The position numbers and the translations under genes were made by a program. A stretch of 64,000 nt of DNA from CAJQQY01 sp045104975 (GTDB lineage Bacteria > Bacteroidota > Bacteroidia > Chitinophagales > Saprospiraceae): assembly GCA_045104975.1 (NCBI GenBank), contig JBGCCY010000124.1, positions 5,802-69,801 on the forward strand. Direction: 5' to 3'. The notes beneath the pieces are model-generated. The model had not been told where the DNA came from. It made no database searches and saw only the letters and a list, made by a program, of their open reading frames with translations. This document shows, piece after piece, positions 1 through 7,352 of this stretch; position 1 is the first letter of the stretch; each line of letters starts with the position of its first letter.

Positions 1-1
1 A

Positions 2-1498
2 ACGGGTGCTCCAGTTTTGTGGTCAGGATTTATTGCTATGATGTTTTTTTATGCCTTAATATTTTATTTCGGTTCCTACGTTGCAGGCAAGCAAAAAGCA
101 AAAGATAAAAATGACACGATGCTTGCTGGACGTTCGATTCCATTGTTCATCGGAATATTTACGATGAGTGCGACATGGGTCGGCGGAGGTTATATCAATG
201 GAACTGCTGAGTCCGCCAAAACAGGTTTGGTGTGGGTGCAAGCACCTTGGGGTTATGCGATTAGTTTAATCATTGGTGGATTGTTTTTCGCTAGAATTAT
301 GCGACGACATCAATTTAAAACCATGCTCGATCCACTTTCGCAACGTTTTGGAAAACGCATGGCAGCACTTCTTTTTATTCCTGCATTGTCTGGAGAAATA
401 TTTTGGACAGCTGCAATTCTCACCGCTTTGGGAACTACTTTCGGCACCGTCCTCGGCTTAGATACTCAACCTGCTATTATACTTTCTGCGATTATCGCAA
501 TTGCTTACACCGCAATCGGAGGCTTGTGGGCAGTAGCTTTGACAGATGTTGTACAGATGATTTTATTGTTGGGAGGATTAGCTTTGGTTGTTCCCGTAGC
601 AATGAATTCAGTTGGAGGATGGGATGTTGCTTGGGCAGCTTATGTGGAAAAAAATGGAGCCACCGCTACCTTCCTTCCGAGTCATGAAAACTTAGGAAGT
701 TACTATTGGATGTGGTGGGATTATGCGTTGCTTTTGATGTTTGGAGGAATTCCATGGCAAGTATATTTTCAGCGAGTACTCTCTTCGAAAGATGAAAACA
801 CGGCTGTTCGATTATCTATTTTTGCAGGAGTCATTTGTATTGTTGCAGCAATCCCGGCGGTGCTGATTGGCATCATCGGAGGAGTAGCAGATTGGGAAAT
901 GATTGGAGCAGTTCCAGGAAGTGATAGTTCAATTTTGCCACATGTGATTCGATATTTGACTAACCCTTGGGTAGCGACCATTGGTTTGGGAGCTGTTGCG
1001 GCAGCGGTGATGTCGTCGGTGGATTCTTCGATTTTGTCAGCTTCGTCGATGGCAGGTTGGAATGTATTTCGCCCCTTAGTAAAACCCAATATCACTCCTT
1101 CGAATTTAGAAAAAGTGATCAAGCGGTGTATTTGGATCATTGGAATTGCAGCGACACTTTTGGCGATTAATGTGCAGAGTGTTTATGATCTTTGGGTACT
1201 GTGTAGCGACTTTGTTTATTGTCTTTTGTTTCCTGCTTTGGTTTGTGCTTTGTTTGATAAAAAGGCAAATACAATTGGTGCAATTTCAGGATTTGCAGTT
1301 AGTTTTATTTTGCGATTTGGAGGAGGCGAACCAACTTTAAATATTCCAAATATGATTCCTTATCCGATGATGGAAGGGGAGACGGTGTTGTTCCCATTTC
1401 GGACTTTGGCGATGGTGTGTGGGTTGGTGACGATTATAGTAGTGTCGAGGTTGACGCAAAATATTTCTGCTCCAAGGGTATTGGTAAAAATGGATTAA
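2..1498 (+). CDS. Sodium:solute symporter, high-affinity choline transporter (CHT/SLC5A7)-like, 5' partial
   Basis: Polytopic inner-membrane protein of the SSS (SLC5) family, expected to import a small organic solute with sodium. The frame is open to the left edge of the window (…TGAPVL before the first TTG at 17), so the true start lies upstream and the 5' end is missing. Roughly a dozen hydrophobic segments are visible. Several stretches closely resemble animal CHT1 as I remember it: ATWVGGGYINGTAE, LFIPALSGE, GGIPWQVYFQRVLSS, AAVMSSVDSSILSASSMAG and the C-terminal GGEP…FPFRTLAMV. In CHT1 these surround the sodium and choline sites, so choline or a related quaternary amine is the likely substrate, by inference. 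It is followed by a long hairpin and an unrelated SDR gene. Family assignment is secure; the substrate is less so. Confidence 0.85.
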   Translation, partial: TGAPVLWSGFIAMMFFYALIFYFGSYVAGKQKAKDKNDTMLAGRSIPLFIGIFTMSATWVGGGYINGTAESAKTGLVWVQAPWGYAISLIIGGLFFARIMRRHQFKTMLDPLSQRFGKRMAALLFIPALSGEIFWTAAILTALGTTFGTVLGLDTQPAIILSAIIAIAYTAIGGLWAVALTDVVQMILLLGGLALVVPVAMNSVGGWDVAWAAYVEKNGATATFLPSHENLGSYYWMWWDYALLLMFGGIPWQVYFQRVLSSKDENTAVRLSIFAGVICIVAAIPAVLIGIIGGVADWEMIGAVPGSDSSILPHVIRYLTNPWVATIGLGAVAAAVMSSVDSSILSASSMAGWNVFRPLVKPNITPSNLEKVIKRCIWIIGIAATLLAINVQSVYDLWVLCSDFVYCLLFPALVCALFDKKANTIGAISGFAVSFILRFGGGEPTLNIPNMIPYPMMEGETVLFPFRTLAMVCGLVTIIVVSRLTQNISAPRVLVKMD

Positions 1499-1506
1499 TG
1501 AATTTT

Positions 1507-1592
1507 TTGTTACTGACTTGGACTGACTATTATGACTTTTTTTTTTTTTTTTTTAAGAGAAAGTCATTATAGTCAGCCCAAGTCAGTAACAA
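1507..1592. terminator. 32-bp inverted repeat with an 18-T loop
   Basis: The left arm (1507-1538, beginning TTGTTACTGACTTGG) and the right arm (1561-1592, ending CCAAGTCAGTAACAA) pair over 32 bp with two mismatches. The loop holds most of an 18-nt T run (1537-1554) followed by AAGAGA. It sits just after the symporter stop and 16 bp before the next start codon. It could terminate the symporter transcript, but the T run lies in the loop rather than after the stem, so it may instead be a mobile or decayed palindrome. Confidence 0.75.
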
Positions 1593-1608
1593 ATTATAAA
1601 AGTAAAAT

Positions 1609-2484
1609 ATGAAAAAACTACTCGTCACAGGCATCTCAGGTTTCCTAGGTTGGCACATCGCTAAACATTTGCAAGGTGATTTTCAACTCCTAGGGATTTA
1701 CAATAAAACAAAACCAGACCTGAAAAATATTCAATTCGAACAACTCGACTTAATCAATCAATCCGCTGTTTCTATTTTCCTAAAAAAACATCAACCCGAT
1801 GCCATTTTACATTTAGCAGCCAATTCAAATCCAAATGATTGCGAACAAAATCCTCTTTCTCAAATCATTAATGTCAAAGTAACTGAACACTTGGCTAGTT
1901 ATTGCGCTGCGCAAAATATCCAATTTTTATTCACATCTACAGACCTAATTTTCGATGGAAAAAATGCGCCGTATTCGCTAACCGATACTCCCAATCCAAT
2001 CATGGTTTATGGAAAACAAAAATTAGAAGCAGAGCAAAGAGTATGGAAAGTTAACCCAAAAGCAATTATTGCTCGAATGCCTTTAATGTATGGATTGCCA
2101 AAAAATGGATTAGGATTTATGAATGCTTGGTTGCGAAATTTGCAGGCTGGGAAAAATGTTTATTGTTTCACCGACGAGTATCGAACGGCAACTTTTGGAG
2201 GAGATGCAGCGCAAGGGGTTTTTGCTTTGCTGAAAAGTAAGACCAATGGAATTTTTCATTTAGGCGGACCAGAAAGAATGTCTCGTTTTGAATTTGCGAC
2301 GCAGATGGCAGAACATTTTGGATTGGATAAAAGTTTAATTATTCCTTCTTTACAAAAAGATGTGAACATGCCAGCAAAGCGTCCTGCTGATGTATCATTA
2401 GATTCTAACAAGACATTTACATTTGGTTTTTTACCAAAAAAAATGACAGACAATTTAGAAGGTTTGTCTACCATTCTTAAATAA
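1609..2484 (+). CDS. SDR-family sugar-nucleotide reductase, RmlD-like
   Basis: Extended short-chain dehydrogenase of 291 residues, most like dTDP-4-dehydrorhamnose reductase (RmlD). The N-terminal Rossmann motif GISGFLG is at residues 8-14, TSTD at 109-112 supplies the catalytic Ser/Thr region, and Y134-GKQ-K138 gives the YxxxK catalytic pair. The length is normal for RmlD. The usual neighbours of a rhamnose operon (rmlA, rmlB, rmlC) are absent, so the exact sugar substrate cannot be named. It is probably a cytosolic NAD(P)H-dependent reductase for cell-surface sugar or another small-molecule pathway. The gene stands alone, following a large hairpin and facing a convergent S41 peptidase gene. 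The ATG start follows AAAATATG and fits the start of the beta-strand. Confidence 0.75.
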   Translation: MKKLLVTGISGFLGWHIAKHLQGDFQLLGIYNKTKPDLKNIQFEQLDLINQSAVSIFLKKHQPDAILHLAANSNPNDCEQNPLSQIINVKVTEHLASYCAAQNIQFLFTSTDLIFDGKNAPYSLTDTPNPIMVYGKQKLEAEQRVWKVNPKAIIARMPLMYGLPKNGLGFMNAWLRNLQAGKNVYCFTDEYRTATFGGDAAQGVFALLKSKTNGIFHLGGPERMSRFEFATQMAEHFGLDKSLIIPSLQKDVNMPAKRPADVSLDSNKTFTFGFLPKKMTDNLEGLSTILK

Positions 2485-2564
2485 TGCTAGTATATCGTAA
2501 AACGGCAAACGAAATTTTTAGTGTAAAGTATTAAAGAGGTTTTAAATTCATTTGTGAGTAGTTA

Positions 2565-4013
2565 TTAATGAGATGGAATGGGAATGTTTTTGATTATGTC
2601 AAAAGCCATTTCCAAAGTGGCATCTTTTCCATTTAAATTATACAAAGGAGAGGATTCAACTTCAATATCAGGAATTGTTCCCCTGCCAAAGTTTATTGTT
2701 GGATCAACTGCATTGATATATTTTAGTAATGGAATAGAAAAAATTAAACCACTTGAAAGTTGTGATTCAGGAATCAAACCACTTGTGTTTCCTTGAAACC
2801 CGCCGCCAGTTTCTTGACCAATAAAAGTCGCCTTTTTATTAAAACTTAAAATGGCAGCAGCATCAGCGCAGGAAGACATGCAGAGCCCATCAATAAGAAA
2901 AAATGTATCTCCTTGGAAAATATTCTTTGCAGGTTTTTGTTTTTTATAAAAATCAAATTCGCTAGTAAACAAAGGAGATTTTTTCCAAAGCCAAATTGAA
3001 TCTTGCTTTTCAGGTTTAGCATAAAAAAGCCGATTGAACCCTTTGATATCTTTGGCAATAGGTTCACTTACTTCTATTCTGTCCCAATAACGAAATGGTT
3101 TTTCAAAAAAATGTGAAACGAAAAGTGCTGCATTAGAATCTGAACCGCCCGTGTTTCCTCGGAAATCAACAATCAGGTTTTTAATTTTTTCTTTTTTGAT
3201 TTTTTTAAAGTACTGTTTAATTTCTTTTTTGAATTTTTGACTATTGGCTTTGTGGTAAGAATTTGAAAAGGAAGGAATGGTTAAAATGGCAATGTCCCCT
3301 TCAATTTTTAAATTTAATTTTTTGGAAATCATATCTTGATAAGAAGGAAGTTGATTCGCTTTTATTCCTTTTGTCGAAAATGTAAATGTCTCTTCGCTAG
3401 AGTTGTTTGATTTTAATTCTATTGAAAAATCCGTGGTGATTTCAATGATGTTTCGATACCAAGTGGGAAAAGAATATTCTAATAATTTGAATTTTCCAGT
3501 TTTGTTAAATCCATCCATCGGAATGTTTTGAAGTAATTTTTGATAAATTGATTCGATTGATTGACCATTAATTTTTGTTATCTCACTTCCAATTTTAATT
3601 TCTTGATGCTTGGAATAATTTTTCCAAATATATGCTTTCCCCTGTTTGTGGAGAAGTAAAAATGGTAAACAATTAGGTTGCACATCGAGTAAAGTTTCTG
3701 TTTTTTCGGAAAGAGAAATGCCGGTATGTAAACATCCGATTTCCGCAAAAATGGGTTTTATCAATCGATAAATTTCTAATTCATTAACGGGTTTTTTTAT
3801 AGATGTAATGATAGAATCAATTTTTTGGTCAAATGTAATAGCATTGTTGTAACGATAAAACCCAGGATGTTTTAATCGGAACTCTTGGAATAAATCACGT
3901 AATTCTTGTTGGGTCGAATCAGGATGGAAGTTTTTTAATTCAAAAGCATTGTTTTGAGTAAAAGTGATTTTTGATAAAAGTAAGAGTATTGTTACAAAAA
4001 GTAATTTTTTCAT
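2565..4013 (-). CDS. Secreted S41-family serine peptidase
   Basis: Protein of 482 residues with a clear signal peptide (MKKLLFVTILLLLSKITFTQ), so it is exported to the periplasm or surface. The C-terminal half carries the S41 peptidase fold: LIVDFRGNTGG, then GLCMSSCADAA near residues 376-386 with the probable nucleophile Ser381, then GQETGGG. The lysine of the Ser-Lys dyad seen in CtpA/Tsp is replaced in this last motif, which is typical of the retinoid-binding-protein/tricorn-like branch of S41. An N-terminal helical region of about 100 residues and a PDZ-like middle (KIGSEITKINGQSIESIYQKL) precede it. Substrate unknown. It is monocistronic, with no CTD sorting signal. Confidence 0.8.
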   Translation of the reverse strand: MKKLLFVTILLLLSKITFTQNNAFELKNFHPDSTQQELRDLFQEFRLKHPGFYRYNNAITFDQKIDSIITSIKKPVNELEIYRLIKPIFAEIGCLHTGISLSEKTETLLDVQPNCLPFLLLHKQGKAYIWKNYSKHQEIKIGSEITKINGQSIESIYQKLLQNIPMDGFNKTGKFKLLEYSFPTWYRNIIEITTDFSIELKSNNSSEETFTFSTKGIKANQLPSYQDMISKKLNLKIEGDIAILTIPSFSNSYHKANSQKFKKEIKQYFKKIKKEKIKNLIVDFRGNTGGSDSNAALFVSHFFEKPFRYWDRIEVSEPIAKDIKGFNRLFYAKPEKQDSIWLWKKSPLFTSEFDFYKKQKPAKNIFQGDTFFLIDGLCMSSCADAAAILSFNKKATFIGQETGGGFQGNTSGLIPESQLSSGLIFSIPLLKYINAVDPTINFGRGTIPDIEVESSPLYNLNGKDATLEMAFDIIKNIPIPSH

Positions 4014-4113
4014 CTGTTGAGTTTTATTTTACTCAAAATAACGGAAGGGAAGGGATGAAGGTTTGTATCGTTGAAAAAAGTATTTGAAAAGTTTAATGCT
4101 TAACTCTTTTTTA

Positions 4114-5328
4114 CTAGTTTAATTTCCCTGCAATAAAACCCGTCGTCCAAGCCGATTGAAAATTATAACCTCCTGTAATTCCATCAATATCCATCACCTC
4201 ACCTGCGAAGTATAAATTTTTGCAAACTTTACTTTCCATCGTTTTGGAATGGATACTTTCTAAACTTACACCACCGCAAGTCACAAATTCTTCTTTGAAG
4301 GTCGTCTTACCTTTTACTTGATAAATATCGTTAGTCAAAATAGTGATGAGTTTGTTTAACCCTTTTTTTCCTAACTCATTCCATTTTTTATTTTCTGGAA
4401 AATCACATTTTTTTAGCAAATAATGCCAGAGTCTTTCAGGCAAAAGATAAGGTCGAAAGTTGGTTAATAATTTTTGGGAATGTTTTGTTATAATTTCTTT
4501 CAACTCCTCTCTTACGATTTCGACATTCACTTCATTGACCCAATTGACTTGCGCTTTACACTCATAATTCATCTCACTCAAAAGCCTTGCGCCAAAGGCT
4601 GAAAGTTTTAAAATCGCAGGACCACTCATGCCCCAATGTGTGATGAGTAAAGGGCCATCTGATTTTAATTTGGTGCCTTGGATATTGACTAAGGCTTCTT
4701 CAACGACGATGCCCATCAAATCTCGAACAGCTTCGGAAGGCATATTAAAAGTGAACAAAGAAGGAACTGGTTCGGCGATGGTATGCCCTAATTTCTCTAA
4801 CCATTCGAGACCACTTCGCTTGGGAGAACCACCTGTGGCAACGATCACTTTATGAAAAATTTCATCTGGAAATTCATCTTTGGAAAATACTAATTTAAGT
4901 TGCCCTTTGACTGGCTCGATAGATTTTATTCCTTGTCCTAAATGAATTTTAATACTCATTCTTTTAGTTTGTTTTAGAAAACAATCTATGACACTTTGCG
5001 AGTCTTGAGAAACTGGAAAGACACAATTATCTTCCTGCGTCATCAATGGAACACCACGTAATTCAAACCAGTCAATGGTGTCTTGTGTACTAAAAGTATG
5101 GAAGGCTTTTTTGAGTACGTTGCCGCCACGAGGGTATGCCTTCGCCAGAGTTTTGATGTCGGTGCAACCATTGGTCACATTACATCTACCGCCGCCAGAG
5201 ATTTTTACTTTGGAAAGGAAATTTCTTGATTTTTCAAAAATAACAACTTGTGCGTCAGGGTAATTTTCCTTGGCTGATAAGGCTGAAAAGAAACCTGCTG
5301 CGCCTCCTCCGATGATGGCAATTTTCAT
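4114..5328 (-). CDS. NAD(P)/FAD-dependent oxidoreductase, HI0933 (BaiN/RdsA) family
   Basis: Flavoprotein of 404 residues. The N-terminal FAD-binding GGGAAGFFSA follows the first beta-strand (MKIAII), and the family signature SKVKISGGGRCNVTN follows near residue 40. VATGG appears in the middle, and the C-terminal FAGEVMDIDGITGGYNFQSAWTTG region (split here between FAGEVMDIDG and GGYNFQSAW) is the second signature of the HI0933 family. Members are cytosolic and their physiological substrate is generally unknown; the bile-acid enzyme BaiN is one characterised relative. The gene is complete, starts at an ATG directly before the Rossmann strand, and is separated from its neighbours by about 100 bp (downstream) and 371 bp (upstream). 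Confidence 0.88.
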   Translation of the reverse strand: MKIAIIGGGAAGFFSALSAKENYPDAQVVIFEKSRNFLSKVKISGGGRCNVTNGCTDIKTLAKAYPRGGNVLKKAFHTFSTQDTIDWFELRGVPLMTQEDNCVFPVSQDSQSVIDCFLKQTKRMSIKIHLGQGIKSIEPVKGQLKLVFSKDEFPDEIFHKVIVATGGSPKRSGLEWLEKLGHTIAEPVPSLFTFNMPSEAVRDLMGIVVEEALVNIQGTKLKSDGPLLITHWGMSGPAILKLSAFGARLLSEMNYECKAQVNWVNEVNVEIVREELKEIITKHSQKLLTNFRPYLLPERLWHYLLKKCDFPENKKWNELGKKGLNKLITILTNDIYQVKGKTTFKEEFVTCGGVSLESIHSKTMESKVCKNLYFAGEVMDIDGITGGYNFQSAWTTGFIAGKLN

Positions 5329-5699
5329 ATTTTAATTAAAATTTCAAAAGTGAATTATGGCGCAAAATTAGGTTTTATTTTGATATTTTATTGATTGATT
5401 TTACTCACAAGAAATTGAAAATTTCTCTGTACTATATTTTTGTTTTACATTTTTAAATTGGTGGATGTTTTTAGTATTGTTCTTTTTTTCATTGAAAAAA
5501 AAGAACCAAAAAATTCTAGACGAAAAAATAGCTTAACTCAATGCAAACTCCCGCACCCTCATTTTTATTTTTCAATCGCTCTTTGATTCATCGAATCAAG
5601 CAAAGCAGAGCCCCAGCCCGCTTCTTGCTTCTCATGGTTTTCCTTCCAATTATAAATAAACTTATTTTGAATAAGTTGTGCATAACTCAAAGAGTTGTT
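5329..5699. other. 371-bp intergenic gap containing a dispersed repeat
   Basis: AT-rich gap between the HI0933-family gene and rlmF. It holds the dispersed repeat at 5461-5566 (listed separately). The rest is low-complexity A/T sequence with a possible upstream region for the HI0933-family gene. A short open frame starting at 5541 is judged spurious because it runs antisense into rlmF. No RNA gene was seen. Confidence 0.6.
5461..5566 (+). repeat. Dispersed ~106-bp intergenic repeat, copy 1
   Basis: Nearly the same sequence occurs inverted at 26909-27015. The shared core reads AAGAACCAAAAAATTCTAG, then CGAAAAAATAGCTTAACTCA, and later CTCCCGC and CCCTCATTTTT. The repeat includes a hairpin, GTTCTTTTTTTC-ATT-GAAAAAAAAGAAC (5479-5506), that could act as a terminator. 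Both copies lie between genes. Confidence 0.85.
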
Positions 5700-6623
5700 T
5701 TACATGAAAGTCCAAGCGACGATGCGACTGATCTTTTGACCTTGCCCCATTGGGATGGTTTTGACTTCTTTGGCTTTTACATTTTGAAGTGCATCATAGA
5801 TTGCATTAAGATTGGCTTTTTTAGAAACTAAAGTAGAAAACCATTTTACTGATTTGGCGAAGCCTTTGCTTTCTCTAATCATATTTTTTACAAAAAGTTT
5901 TTCACCTCCTTTTGTCCATAATTCATTGTTTTTTCCTCCAAAATTTAAAACTGTTTTCGCAGGTTTTTTATCAGTTAGATTTTTTAATTTTCGATTAGTT
6001 GCTCGGGCTGCTTCTTCAGCGGATGCATGGAAAGGAGGATTGCAAATGGTTAAGTCAAATTGTTCTCCTTTTTTAATTATTCCGTTAAATATATCTTTTT
6101 TATTTTTTTGAAAACGAACTTCGATTTGGTTTTTTAAACTAGGGTTAGAGTCGATAATTTTATTGGCAGCAGTAGCAGATTTTGGATCGATGTCGCTTCC
6201 GACAAATTTCCAACCATAAGTTTTATTTCCAATAATTGGATAAACACAATTAGCACCAACGCCAATGTCAAGGCATCTTATTTTTTCACCAGTCGGTATT
6301 TTCCCATCATTCGATTCACTCAACAGATCTGCAATGTGATGAATATAATCTGCTCGTCCTGGAATCGGTGGACATAAAAATTGAGGAGGAATTTCCCAAA
6401 AATCTATTTGGTAAAAATGTTTTAACAAAGCGGTGTTTAACATTCTTACTGCTTCGGGATTGAAGAAGTTAATTGATTGATCGCCGTAATCATTTTTTAG
6501 AACAAAGGGAGAAAGTTCAGGGCAGCTTTCGATTAATTTTTGGAAATCGTATCGTTTTCGATGAGGATTTCGAGGATGTAATTTCGATTTTGACCTAGAT
6601 TGAATTTTCTTCTTTTGAGCCAT
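5700..6623 (-). CDS. rlmF: 23S rRNA (adenine(1618)-N6)-methyltransferase RlmF
   Basis: Cytosolic SAM-dependent methyltransferase that in Escherichia coli modifies A1618 of 23S rRNA. The 307-residue protein has the basic N-terminus KLHPRNPHRKRYDF, the family block FCPPIPGRADYIHHIADLL-like region at residues 82-101, the SAM-binding motif LDIGVGAN (118-125), GSDID (142-146) and the adenine-N6 catalytic motif NPPF (195-198). The length is normal. The gene lies 24 bp after a secreted-protein gene on the same strand and could be transcribed with it and the M48 protease, but the functions are unrelated. The ATG start agrees with the family's basic N-terminus. Confidence 0.93.
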   Translation of the reverse strand: MAQKKKIQSRSKSKLHPRNPHRKRYDFQKLIESCPELSPFVLKNDYGDQSINFFNPEAVRMLNTALLKHFYQIDFWEIPPQFLCPPIPGRADYIHHIADLLSESNDGKIPTGEKIRCLDIGVGANCVYPIIGNKTYGWKFVGSDIDPKSATAANKIIDSNPSLKNQIEVRFQKNKKDIFNGIIKKGEQFDLTICNPPFHASAEEAARATNRKLKNLTDKKPAKTVLNFGGKNNELWTKGGEKLFVKNMIRESKGFAKSVKWFSTLVSKKANLNAIYDALQNVKAKEVKTIPMGQGQKISRIVAWTFM

Positions 6624-6647
6624 TGGATTTTTTTTGCAAAATAGAAA

Positions 6648-7268
6648 CTATTGCTCAATAATTTCTGAAATTCCATCTAACAAAATATTTCCATTGTATG
6701 GATCAGTTATCATTTTGTCATAAAATGCTTCAATAAGAATTCGATCATGGTTCATTTTTGGAACGAACTCAATATTTATCTTTTTCCATTCAACGTGATT
6801 GATGGGGGCACTTTCGAAGAGTAGTTCGAGGGTTTCACATTTATTTTTTACTCCCCAAATTCTAACAATCGCAGGTGTCGTAAAAGAGGTTAGTTGAGAT
6901 GTTTTGGAATCGTGACTTTCAAAAGTATCTGACATGGCAGCATGCATGTGCATATTATAGATTTTGCCTTTTTGCAAATCTTTTTTGAGCTTTTGATGAA
7001 TACTTTCATAAGTGAAATTAGATCGCACGACTAGACCGATATAATTTTTTCCAATTTTTGGAGCATGGTTTACTTTATAATGTCTCGTGTCCTTTGCATG
7101 AACATCAGGTGGTGTTTCGCTAGGTCTACTACAAATTTTCCAACCAGGAGGAATGGAATTCGCGATCGCAGAACTCCATTCGAAGGAAGCATTTTTTAAT
7201 GAGATGGTATCTTGGGCGAAGGTGTTTTTCCCAAAAAATAAAATGAGAAGTAGAAGAAAGTTTTTCAT
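6648..7268 (-). CDS. Secreted protein with a beta-sandwich (NxSFE/PPGW) module
   Basis: Secreted protein of about 206 residues. I choose the ATG at 7268 because it begins a clean signal peptide (MKNFLLLLILFFGKNTFAQ); the longer frame from 7322 runs back through a hairpin. The mature part starts with NASFEW, then IPPGWKICSRPSETPPDVHA, YIGLVVRSNFTYESIHQKL and a closing strand region ending in NILLDGISEI. This layout is that of the carbohydrate-binding-like module often found in front of OmpA-type domains in Bacteroidota, but here it stands alone. The role is unknown, possibly glycan or peptidoglycan binding at the surface. It lies between the M48 lipoprotein and rlmF on the same strand. Confidence 0.6.
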   Translation of the reverse strand: MKNFLLLLILFFGKNTFAQDTISLKNASFEWSSAIANSIPPGWKICSRPSETPPDVHAKDTRHYKVNHAPKIGKNYIGLVVRSNFTYESIHQKLKKDLQKGKIYNMHMHAAMSDTFESHDSKTSQLTSFTTPAIVRIWGVKNKCETLELLFESAPINHVEWKKINIEFVPKMNHDRILIEAFYDKMITDPYNGNILLDGISEIIEQ

Positions 7269-7295
7269 AGATGATTTTTTTGTAGAGGAAAGTAC

Positions 7296-7334
7296 TTTAC
7301 TCACAAGATGACTTTGAGTCACCTTGTGAGTAAA
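7296..7334. terminator. 18-bp stem hairpin between M48 protease and secreted-protein genes
   Basis: TTTACTCACAAGATGACT (7296-7313), loop of three bases, AGTCACCTTGTGAGTAAA (7317-7334); one mismatch in 18 bp. It lies just after the M48 gene stop on the minus strand and before the ATG at 7268, so it probably ends or attenuates the protease transcript. The minus strand lacks a long T run immediately after the stem, but TTTTTTT occurs in the following 30 bases as AAAAAAATC on the complement. Confidence 0.6.
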
Positions 7335-7352
7335 TGTACAGCAGAGAAGTTT

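Noticed and set aside
769..1140. Minus-strand frame of 123 codons inside the symporter gene
   Set aside because: Shadow of the transporter coding sequence; no start context or family similarity.
5541..5831. Open frame of 96 codons on the plus strand
   Set aside because: It starts inside the dispersed repeat and then runs antisense into rlmF, has no family signature, and its composition follows the intergenic repeat.
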